This document shows positions 1 to 6,659 of a stretch of 64,000 bases of DNA, piece after piece (within the stretch, counting starts at the first letter, position 1; every line of letters begins with the position of its first letter). The notes beneath the pieces are model-generated. The model did no database searches. It had not been told where the DNA came from and saw nothing but the letters and a program-made list of their open reading frames with translations. Origin of the DNA: Streptomyces sp. NBC_00576 (GTDB lineage Bacteria > Actinomycetota > Actinomycetes > Streptomycetales > Streptomycetaceae); contig NZ_CP107780.1 of NCBI RefSeq assembly GCF_036345175.1, forward strand, positions 9,114,001 through 9,178,000. Reading direction: 5' to 3'. The translations under genes were made by a program, and so were the position numbers.

Positions 1-2
1 CC

Positions 3-395
3 ATCCAGGCCGCCGTGCACGAGAAGGCGGACACGATCGTCCTCGACCTGGCCGGACCCGTGCCCTTCGAGCTGACCGGCTCCGCGCTGCGCGCGCTGGC
101 CGAGGGGCGTACGACAGCCGATCCGCTCGCCGATCCCGCCGTGGTCGACGCCGTACGGGCCGTCGTGGCCGCCGAGCCCGCCGTGGTCCGCGCACATCTG
201 GGCCCGGGACAGGCCGACGGCACCCTCGCACTCGTACTGGACCCGACCGCCACCCCGGCCGACGCCGCCCGCGCGGTCGCCGGGAGTCTCGCCGCCGACG
301 AAACGCTGAGGGCCCGCCTGGTGCGTGGCCTCGACCTGGCACTCCTGCCGGCCGGAGCGACGCCGCCCGGCGAGCCCCTTTACGTGCGTTCCTGA
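3..395 (+). CDS. SseB-like protein, C-terminal part (5' truncated by window)
   Basis: The reading frame is open from the first bases, so the start lies outside the window and only about 130 C-terminal residues are seen. The pattern HEKADTIVLDLAGP, a helical Ala-rich middle, RAHLGPGQADGTLALVLDP and the ending PPGEPLYVRS match the C-terminal half of the streptomycete SseB family (enhanced serine sensitivity), normally about 250-260 residues. The biochemical role of the family is not established. It ends 9 bases before the next small gene, so the two may be co-transcribed. Confidence 0.75.
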   Translation: MQAAVHEKADTIVLDLAGPVPFELTGSALRALAEGRTTADPLADPAVVDAVRAVVAAEPAVVRAHLGPGQADGTLALVLDPTATPADAARAVAGSLAADETLRARLVRGLDLALLPAGATPPGEPLYVRS

Positions 396-404
396 GGACA
401 GTGC

Positions 405-737
405 GTGGGGATCGAACTGGAGCTGCATTCGGAGCGACCCGCACGCAAGGGGTCGTCCCGGGAGACGCTGCTGCGAGGCTCCTATGAGCACGGTGAAGCG
501 TTGGCGAGGGCGCTGAGCGCGCTCGACCGACACGGCCCGGGCAAGCTGGGCTGGGTCGATCCCTACGGCGACACGCTGTTCAACGAGCAGGAAGCCCAAG
601 CTGCCCGTCAGGAAGCCGACGCTCTGACACGGCGGTGTGCCGACGAGCAGCAGAGGGCAGCACTGCTTGACCTTGCCGGGCTTCTCGAAGAGTGTGCCGC
701 GACGCCGGGCAGTTACCTGTGGTTCATGGGTGACTGA
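405..737 (+). CDS. Conserved small hypothetical protein
   Basis: A 110-residue soluble, charged protein with no signal peptide or membrane segment. The GTG start follows a GAGG-type ribosome site within the end of the previous gene. It is rich in Glu, Ala and Arg and helical in the second half (residues about 60-100: EAQAARQEADALTRRC then LLDLAGLLEECA). The N-terminal stretch ELHSERPARKGSSRE is polar. I do not recognise a family. The short spacing suggests an operon with the SseB-like gene. Confidence 0.55.
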   Translation: MGIELELHSERPARKGSSRETLLRGSYEHGEALARALSALDRHGPGKLGWVDPYGDTLFNEQEAQAARQEADALTRRCADEQQRAALLDLAGLLEECAATPGSYLWFMGD

Positions 738-771
738 CTGATGGGCCGAATGAATGTGCCCGGTCTGCGAC

Positions 772-1149
772 CTAGCCGTAGACCGGACCCGTGTACTTCT
801 CTCCGGGGCCCTGGCCCGGCTCGTCCCGGACGAGGGACGCCTCACGGAACGCCAGCTGGAGCGACTTCAGGCCGTCGCGCAGCGGGGCCGCGTGGAAGGA
901 GCTGATCTCCGTCGTGCTCGCGTCGAGCAGGCCGGCGAGGGCGTGCACCAGCTTGCGGGCCTCGTCCAGGTCCTTGTACTTGTCGCCCTCGTCGGTCAGG
1001 CCGAGCTTCACGGCGGCGGCGCTCATCAGGTTCACGGCGACCGTCACGATCACCTCGACCGCCGGGACCTCGGCGATGTCGCGGGTCATGGCGTCGAAGT
1101 CGGCACCCTGGGAAGTATTGTCGGCGCTCTGGGGAGGGGTCTCACTCAT
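772..1149 (-). CDS. DUF1844 family protein
   Basis: A 125-residue protein starting MSETPPQSAD. The core (residues about 20-95) carries the DUF1844 pattern: FDAMTRDIAEVPAVEVIVTVAVNLMSAAAVKLGL, followed by a conserved DEARKLVHALAGLLDA segment. An in-frame upstream extension is Pro/Gly-rich and runs into the infC leader, so the internal ATG is preferred. The function of DUF1844 is unknown. The gene commonly sits next to infC in actinomycetes and is transcribed divergently from it here. Confidence 0.85.
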   Translation of the reverse strand: MSETPPQSADNTSQGADFDAMTRDIAEVPAVEVIVTVAVNLMSAAAVKLGLTDEGDKYKDLDEARKLVHALAGLLDASTTEISSFHAAPLRDGLKSLQLAFREASLVRDEPGQGPGEKYTGPVYG

Positions 1150-1400
1150 GCCCCACACGATAGGCCCAGCCCCATCAGGACCGGGGCGCGGGAGCCGTGT
1201 GCCCACGAGTTAGCACCGACCCCCCTCCTGGTGTTAACCTTTTGGAACGACCGGCTGGACATTTACGTGCCCGGCCCACAAGTGGAGGCTCCGATCTCCC
1301 ACCCGACCATCCTCACGGACGGCGGGTCACCCGGTCAGGCGGCCACCATCGTTCCGTACGGACGATGGAGTCGCCCGATGTGCGCCCCGCGGTTGACCGC

Positions 1401-1455
1401 GGCGGTGCTCCGGTATTCCTTTGGAGCCCCGCCTGTGTCCCGTCGGGGCATTTTT
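1401..1455 (+). promoter_or_regulatory. Attenuator-like leader of infC operon (alternative antiterminator / terminator)
   Basis: Two mutually exclusive hairpins can be drawn. Positions 1401-1411 pair with 1423-1433 (GGCGGTGCTCC with GGAGCCCCGCC, one mismatch). A shorter stem 1426-1431 with 1444-1449 (GCCCCG/CGGGGC) is followed at once by ATTTTT, as in an intrinsic terminator. Formation of the first stem would block the second. Upstream there are further hairpins (CCATCGT...ACGATGG at 1346-1368; CCGCGG-TTGA-CCGCGG at about 1388-1403). The layout resembles the autoregulatory leaders known before infC/rplT operons in other bacteria. The regulatory ligand (IF-3, L20 or ribosome position) is inference. 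Confidence 0.6.
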
Positions 1456-1543
1456 CATGTGCCCCGGTAGTTGGTCTGAATTGTCATCAGAGACATACGC
1501 GGCTGTCCGCCAGACCGCCGTGTGGTGCTACCGAGGAGGATCC

Positions 1544-2236
1544 ATCAGCACCGAGCCCCGCATCAACGACCGGATTCGCGTTCCCGAAGTGCGACTTGTC
1601 GGTCCCAGCGGCGAGCAGGTCGGGATTGTTCCGCTTGCCAAGGCCCTGGAGCTTGCGCAGGAGTACGACCTCGACCTGGTCGAGGTGGCGGCGAGCGCAC
1701 GCCCGCCGGTCTGCAAGCTCATGGACTACGGGAAGTTCAAGTACGAGTCGGCCATGAAGGCCCGTGAGGCGCGCAAGAACCAGGCGCACACGGTCATCAA
1801 GGAAATGAAGCTCCGGCCGAAGATCGACCCGCACGACTACGACACCAAAAAGGGTCACGTCGTCCGGTTCCTCAAGCAGGGCGACAAGGTCAAGATCACG
1901 ATCATGTTCCGTGGTCGCGAGCAGTCCCGGCCCGAGCTGGGCTACCGACTGCTGCAGCGGCTCGCCTCGGACGTCGAGGACCTCGGGTTCATCGAGTCGA
2001 ACCCGAAGCAGGACGGCCGGAACATGATCATGGTTCTCGGTCCGCACAAGAAGAAGACCGAGGCGATGGCCGAGGCCCGTGAGGCCCAGGCGGCTCGCAA
2101 GGCGGAAGCGAAGGCCAACCCGGGCAAGTCGCAGAACGCCGCGGAGAGCGACGAAGTCGACGAGGACATGGTCGACGACGTGGACATTGCCGAGGAGACC
2201 GCCGAGGCTCCGGCCGAGGCATCCGCCGAGGTCTGA
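1544..2236 (+). CDS. infC: Translation initiation factor IF-3
   Basis: IF-3 binds the 30S subunit, prevents premature 50S joining and checks start-codon pairing. The IF3 N-domain begins with EPRINDRIRVPEVRLVG, is followed by the linker KLMDYGKFKYE, and then the C-domain with KEMKLRPKIDPHDYDTK, VKITIMFRGRE and MIMVLGPHKK. An acidic Ala/Glu-rich tail of about 45 residues extends the protein beyond the usual 170-180 residues. The start is chosen at an ATC codon just after GAGGAGG, giving M-STEPRIND, which aligns with the short N-termini of other IF-3 proteins. The alternative is GTG at 1520 (238 residues), which has no good ribosome site. Non-standard AUU/AUC starts are a hallmark of infC and allow autoregulation. 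Confidence 0.95.
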   Translation: MSTEPRINDRIRVPEVRLVGPSGEQVGIVPLAKALELAQEYDLDLVEVAASARPPVCKLMDYGKFKYESAMKAREARKNQAHTVIKEMKLRPKIDPHDYDTKKGHVVRFLKQGDKVKITIMFRGREQSRPELGYRLLQRLASDVEDLGFIESNPKQDGRNMIMVLGPHKKKTEAMAEAREAQAARKAEAKANPGKSQNAAESDEVDEDMVDDVDIAEETAEAPAEASAEV

Positions 2237-2342
2237 TACCGGGGCTCACGCCCTGGGATGCCAACCCATACACATGACGTTCCACTGTGCCCGGTTTAAC
2301 GGCCGGGCATCGGAACGCCACTGACGAGGAGAGAACGGCGCT

Positions 2343-2537
2343 ATGCCGAAGAACAAGTCGCACAGCGGTGCCAGCAAGCGCTTCAAGATCACCGGCTCCG
2401 GCAAGGTGCTCCGCGAGCGTGCCGGCAAGCGCCACCTGCTCGAGCACAAGTCGTCCCGCGTGACGCGGCGCCTCACCGGCAACGCCGAGATGGCCCCGGG
2501 CGACGCCAAGAAGATCAAGAAGCTTCTCGGCAAGTGA
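2343..2537 (+). CDS. rpmI: 50S ribosomal protein L35
   Basis: A 64-residue, very basic protein beginning MPKNKSHSGASKRFKITGSG, the standard L35 signature, with the RAGKRHLLEHKSS motif in the middle and the GDAKKIKKLLGK end. Length is typical. It is preceded by GAGGAGAG about 9 bases before the ATG. It is the second gene of infC-rpmI-rplT, separated from infC by about 105 bases. L35 is a small component of the large subunit. Confidence 0.98.
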   Translation: MPKNKSHSGASKRFKITGSGKVLRERAGKRHLLEHKSSRVTRRLTGNAEMAPGDAKKIKKLLGK

Positions 2538-2637
2538 CGTACCGGCGCCTGTGCGCCGCACGTACGTCTGAAGACCGGGACCCCATCGAAATCGGGCCGT
2601 GTGACGACAACCACGGCCCCGCTGCAAGGAGTAACAA

Positions 2638-3021
2638 GTGGCACGCGTCAAGCGGGCAGTAAACGCACACAAGAAGCGCCGGGCGATCCTCGAGGCCGCC
2701 AAGGGCTACCGCGGTCAGCGTTCGCGCCTGTACCGCAAGGCCAAGGAGCAGGTCACCCACTCCCTGGTCTACAACTACAACGACCGTAAGAAGCGCAAGG
2801 GCGACTTCCGTCGGCTGTGGATCCAGCGCATCAACGCCGCTGCCCGCGCCAACGGCATCACCTACAACCGCTTCATCCAGGGTCTGAACGCCGCGAACAT
2901 CGAGGTCGACCGCAAGATCCTGGCCGAGCTCGCCGTCAACGACGCGGGCGCGTTCGCCGCGCTCGTCGAGGTCGCGCAGAAGGCCCTGCCGTCGGACGTC
3001 AACGCGCCCAAGGCTGCGTGA
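2638..3021 (+). CDS. rplT: 50S ribosomal protein L20
   Basis: A 127-residue protein with the conserved L20 pattern ARVKRAVNAHKKRR, GYRGQRSRLYRKAKEQV, RRKRKGDFRRLWIQRINAA-type sequence and NGITYNRFIQGL. It binds 23S rRNA early in large-subunit assembly and in several bacteria represses its own operon. The GTG start follows AAGGAGT. Last gene of the infC operon; a strong terminator follows. Confidence 0.98.
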   Translation: MARVKRAVNAHKKRRAILEAAKGYRGQRSRLYRKAKEQVTHSLVYNYNDRKKRKGDFRRLWIQRINAAARANGITYNRFIQGLNAANIEVDRKILAELAVNDAGAFAALVEVAQKALPSDVNAPKAA

Positions 3022-3057
3022 CGCTCGCGCTGGCCTGAGCCTCGTGTGATGTGACCC

Positions 3058-3100
3058 GGACCCGCAGGTGCGCTTGCCGCCTGCGGGTCCGGGCGTTTTT
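3058..3100 (+). terminator. Intrinsic terminator of infC-rpmI-rplT
   Basis: A perfect 11-bp stem, GGACCCGCAGG (3058-3068) with CCTGCGGGTCC (3080-3090), has an 11-base loop and is followed by GGGCGTTTTT. Confidence 0.9.
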
Positions 3101-3117
3101 GGGTGCGTTGTCGGGTG

Positions 3118-3285
3118 CGGGTCCGGTGGGGCTTCTCGCGCCCCGCGGCGGAGCCGCAGATGTCACAGCCCCGCGCCCCTGAAAAGCAGGGGCTGCGCCC
3201 GTGCTTTTCGGCCCGCAGGGGCCGTGTCTTTTAGGGGCGCGGGGAACTGCGCGACCAGCCCCCACCGGACCCGCACCCGGCAACG
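3118..3285. repeat. GC-rich palindromic intergenic repeat (family A/B)
   Basis: The gap between rplT and the methyltransferase holds inverted modules: GCGGCGGAGCCGC, GCGCCCCTGAAAAG..CAGGGGC and GGGGCGCGGGGAACTGCGCG. The same modules recur at about 9180-9240, 29165-29235, 38025-38125, 41465-41552 and 45010-45061, sometimes inverted. No coding potential is seen. Confidence 0.7.
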
Positions 3286-3310
3286 AACCGAACTCTCGAA
3301 AAGGTGACCC

Positions 3311-4156
3311 ATGCCCGCCGCCCCCGAGTTGATCTCCCCGCGTTCCGCCCGCGTCCTGGCCGCGCGGCGGCTCGCGAAGCGGAACTTCCGGGGCAAGGAC
3401 CGGCTGTTCCTCGCAGAGGGGCCGCAGGCCGTGCGGGAGGCGGCCGGGCACGCGGACACTCTGGTCGAACTGTTCGCGACCGTCGACGCCGCGGAGCGGT
3501 ACGCCGACATCATCGGGGAGGCCCGCGGCGCCGGTGCCCGCGTGCACCTCGCCGACGAGGACGTCATCGCCGACATCTCCACCACGGTCACCCCGCAGGG
3601 CCTCGTCGGGATCTGCCGGTTCCTCGACACGCCGTTCGAGGACATCCTCAAGGCCCGGCCCCGGCTCGTCGCCGTCCTTGCGAACGTACGCGACCCCGGG
3701 AACGCCGGCACAGTCCTGCGGTGCGCGGACGCCGCCGGCGCCGAGGCCGTCGTCCTCACCGACGCCTCCGTGGATCTCTACAACCCGAAGGCCGTACGGG
3801 CGTCCGTGGGCTCCCTGTTCCATCTGCCGGTGGCCGTCGGGGTGCCCGTCGAAGAGGTCGTGGCCGGGCTCAGGGACGCCGGCGTACGGATTCTCGCCGC
3901 CGACGGCGCGGGCACGGACGACCTCGACGACGAGCTGGACAAGGGGACCATGGGCGGGCCCACCGCCTGGGTGTTCGGGAACGAGGCCTGGGGGCTTCCG
4001 GAGGAGACGCGCACGCTGGCCGACGCCGTCGTGCGCGTTCCGATCCATGGAAAGGCGGAAAGCCTGAACCTGGCGACCGCCGCCGCCGTATGTCTCTACG
4101 CGTCCGCCCGTGCACAGCGCGCCTCCGGAGGGTGCCGCTCCGTCACCCAGAGCTAG
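3311..4156 (+). CDS. TrmH/SpoU-family RNA 2'-O-methyltransferase
   Basis: 281 residues. An N-terminal substrate-binding part (residues 1-100; RLAKRNFRGKDRLFLAEGPQAVREA) is followed by the knotted SpoU methyltransferase domain with the three family motifs: NVRDPGNAGTVLRCADAAG, AWVFGNEAWGLP and VRVPIHGKAESLNLATAAAV. It is expected to transfer a methyl group from SAM to a ribose 2'-OH in rRNA or tRNA; the exact target cannot be told. The ATG follows AAAGGTG. A second paralogue lies at 56.9 kb. It sits between the ribosomal operon and an orphan kinase. Confidence 0.9.
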   Translation: MPAAPELISPRSARVLAARRLAKRNFRGKDRLFLAEGPQAVREAAGHADTLVELFATVDAAERYADIIGEARGAGARVHLADEDVIADISTTVTPQGLVGICRFLDTPFEDILKARPRLVAVLANVRDPGNAGTVLRCADAAGAEAVVLTDASVDLYNPKAVRASVGSLFHLPVAVGVPVEEVVAGLRDAGVRILAADGAGTDDLDDELDKGTMGGPTAWVFGNEAWGLPEETRTLADAVVRVPIHGKAESLNLATAAAVCLYASARAQRASGGCRSVTQS

Positions 4157-4210
4157 TAGGGTGACGGGCTCGGGGGCCCACTGCGCGAGTACGAGAGGTG
4201 GGGTACGGGG

Positions 4211-5386
4211 ATGACTGTCGGCACGAGCGGAACCCTGGGGGCGCGGGAATTGCGGAGCGAACCCGCCTCCCGGCACGGTGATCCCGCCGGGCCCGGGCCC
4301 GGAGCGGGATTCGGAGCGGAGCTGGGCATCGACCCGGACGACCTGCCCGACGGACTCGTCGTCGCCGACGAACACGGCCGGGTGATCTGCTTCAACGCCG
4401 CCGCGCAGCGCATCACCACCGTCCCAGCCGCCGACGCCCTGGGCCTGCGGCTCGAACGGGCCCTACCGTTAGAAGACCTCGAAGGACGCCGCTGGTGGCA
4501 GCTCACCGACCCGTACGGGGGGCTCGCGATCAGGAACGGCCAGCCCGAGCGGAACCTGCTGCTGCCCGGCGGACGCGAAGTGCTCGTCTCGGCGCGCTAT
4601 CTCCGTACGCACCCCACCGGACCGATCCGCCGGGTCGTCGTCTCCCTGCGTGACACCGAGGCCCGCCGTCGCACCGAGCGCAGCCACGCCGAGCTGATCG
4701 CCACCGTCGCCCACGAACTGCGTTCGCCGCTCACCTCCGTCAAGGGCTTCACCGCGACCCTGCTCGCGAAGTGGGAACGGTTCACCGACGACCAGAAGAA
4801 GCTGATGCTGGAGACCGTCGACGCCGACGCCAACCGCGTCACCCGGCTGATCGCCGAACTGCTCGACATCTCGCGCATCGACTCCGGACGGCTCGAAGTG
4901 CGCCGCCAGCCCGTCGACATGGGCGCGGCCGTCGGACGTCACATCCAGGCGTACGTGGCCGCGGGCCAGCCAGCCGACCGGTTCCTGCTCCGGATAGAGC
5001 AGCCCCTGCCGGCGCTGTGGGCCGATCCCGACAAGGTCGACCAGGTGCTCAGCAACCTGCTGGAAAATGCGGTGCGCCACGGCGAGGGAACCGTCACCAT
5101 CGAGGTCACGGCCGCGCTGTCCCCTCGCGAGGAGGAAGCCGACCAGAACACCGCCACGTCGGTCACGGTGAGCGACGAAGGGCCCGGCATCCCGGAGGAG
5201 TCCATGAACCGCGTCTTCACCCGCTTCTGGCGGGGCAGCAAGCGCGGCGGCACCGGCCTCGGGCTGTACATCGTCAAGGGCATCGTCGAGGCCCACGGCG
5301 GCTCCATCACGGTCGGCCGCGCTCCCGCCGGCGGCGCCGAGTTCCGATTTATGCTGCCCGTGAGCACCCCGGCGTACCTGCAGTAA
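4211..5386 (+). CDS. Orphan PAS-containing sensor histidine kinase (contains a TTA codon)
   Basis: 391 residues, no membrane segment, so probably cytoplasmic. A PAS-like domain (residues about 38-140, DGLVVADEHGRVICFNAAAQRI) precedes the dimerisation/phosphoacceptor domain with AHELRSPLTSVKGF (His near residue 165). The ATPase domain has the N box DQVLSNLLENAVRHG, G1 box DEGPGIP and G2 box GTGLGLYIVKGI. No response regulator gene is adjacent. Codon 87 (4469-4471) is TTA, the leucine codon read only by the bldA tRNA in streptomycetes and the only one I found in a gene of this window, so translation may depend on bldA. Confidence 0.9.
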   Translation: MTVGTSGTLGARELRSEPASRHGDPAGPGPGAGFGAELGIDPDDLPDGLVVADEHGRVICFNAAAQRITTVPAADALGLRLERALPLEDLEGRRWWQLTDPYGGLAIRNGQPERNLLLPGGREVLVSARYLRTHPTGPIRRVVVSLRDTEARRRTERSHAELIATVAHELRSPLTSVKGFTATLLAKWERFTDDQKKLMLETVDADANRVTRLIAELLDISRIDSGRLEVRRQPVDMGAAVGRHIQAYVAAGQPADRFLLRIEQPLPALWADPDKVDQVLSNLLENAVRHGEGTVTIEVTAALSPREEEADQNTATSVTVSDEGPGIPEESMNRVFTRFWRGSKRGGTGLGLYIVKGIVEAHGGSITVGRAPAGGAEFRFMLPVSTPAYLQ

Positions 5387-5531
5387 CGCCGACGAGGGCC
5401 CACGGGCGCGTTCGCACACCTCACCCCCGTTAGACTCGGCCTTTGGCACCTTTGCGTCCCTCTCTGTGGACCATTCGTCTCCGAGCCGTAGACGGGGACC
5501 ATCCGCCAGCCAACCGGAAGCACGGGAAGAG

Positions 5532-6659
5532 ATGTCGGCACCGAACAAGTCGTACGACCCTGTAGAGGTCGAGGCCCTGAAACCGGAAGAGATCGAGCGC
5601 ATGCGGGACGAGGCGCTCGCCGCCTTCGCCGCCGCGGACTCCCTCGACGCTCTCCAGGAGGCCAAGGTCGCCCACACCGGCGGCACCTCACCGCTGGCCC
5701 TCGCCAACCGCGAGATCGGCGCGCTGCCCCCGCAGGCCAAGGCCGCCGCAGGCAAGCTCGTCGGCCAGGCCCGGGGCGCCGTCAGCAAGGCGCTCGCCGC
5801 CCGCCAGACCGAGCTGGAGGCCGACCGGGACGCCCGCGTGCTGGTCGAGGAGGCGGTGGACGTCACACTGCCCCACGACCGGGTACCGGCCGGCGCCCGC
5901 CACCCGCTGACCACGTTCATGGAGCGCGTCGCGGACGTCTTCGTCTCCATGGGGTACGAGGTCGCCGAGGGCCCCGAGGTCGAGGCGGAGTGGTTCAACT
6001 TCGACGCCCTGAACTTCACCCCGGACCACCCGGCCCGGCAGATGCAGGACACCTTCTTCGTCGAGGGCCCCAAGGGGACAGAAGGCGACGAGTCCGGTGT
6101 CGTGCTCCGTACGCACACCTCGCCCGTACAGGCCCGCTCGATGCTCGACCGCGAGCCGCCGGTCTACATCGTGTGCCCCGGCCGCGTGTACCGCACGGAC
6201 GAGCTGGACGCCACGCACACCCCCGTCTTCCACCAGATCGAGCTTCTGGCGATCGACGAGGGCCTGACCATGGCCGATCTCAAGGGCACCATGGACCACA
6301 TGGTCCAGTCGCTCTTCGGCTCGGACATGAAGACGCGGCTGCGGCCCAACTACTTCCCCTTCACCGAGCCGTCCGCCGAGATGGACATGCTCTGCTACGT
6401 CTGCAAGGGCACGTCCGTCGGCAACCCCGACCGTCCCTGCCGGACCTGCTCCAGCGAGGGCTGGATCGAGCTCGGCGGCTGCGGCATGGTCAACCCGCGC
6501 GTGCTCGTCGCGTGCGGCGTCGACCCCGAGAAGTACAGCGGATTCGCCTTCGGGTTCGGCATCGAGCGGATGCTGATGTTCCGCCACAACGTCGAAGACA
6601 TGCGAGACATGGTCGAGGGCGACGTCCGGTTCACCCGGCCGTTCGGGATGGAGATCTGA
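5532..6659 (+). CDS. pheS: Phenylalanyl-tRNA synthetase alpha subunit
   Basis: 375 residues. An N-terminal coiled-coil arm (residues 1-110) precedes a class II catalytic core: HPLTTFMERVADVFVSMGYEV, FNFDALNFTPDHPAR, RTDELDATHTPVFHQIE and the motif 3 region FGFGIERMLMFRHN. A Cys-rich loop (CYVCKGTSVGNPDRPCRTCSSEG in part) precedes GGCGMV, as in other bacterial PheS. It activates phenylalanine and, as alpha2beta2 with PheT, charges tRNA-Phe. The internal ATG starting MSAPNKSYDP is preferred over an upstream one giving an unconserved Ser/Arg-rich extension. The stop TGA overlaps the pheT ATG. Confidence 0.96.
   Translation: MSAPNKSYDPVEVEALKPEEIERMRDEALAAFAAADSLDALQEAKVAHTGGTSPLALANREIGALPPQAKAAAGKLVGQARGAVSKALAARQTELEADRDARVLVEEAVDVTLPHDRVPAGARHPLTTFMERVADVFVSMGYEVAEGPEVEAEWFNFDALNFTPDHPARQMQDTFFVEGPKGTEGDESGVVLRTHTSPVQARSMLDREPPVYIVCPGRVYRTDELDATHTPVFHQIELLAIDEGLTMADLKGTMDHMVQSLFGSDMKTRLRPNYFPFTEPSAEMDMLCYVCKGTSVGNPDRPCRTCSSEGWIELGGCGMVNPRVLVACGVDPEKYSGFAFGFGIERMLMFRHNVEDMRDMVEGDVRFTRPFGMEI

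Noticed and set aside
754..1470. A rightward frame across the DUF1844 gene and infC leader
   Set aside because: It is antisense to a recognised DUF1844 gene and its product has no family resemblance.
5387..5531. T-box or Phe attenuation leader before pheS
   Set aside because: The gap is too short for a T-box, has no terminator with U tract and no Phe-rich leader frame.
5990..6658. A 223-codon N-terminal extension of pheT
   Set aside because: It overlaps pheS in another frame; PheT families begin at MRVPLSWLREYV and the TGATG overlap is typical.
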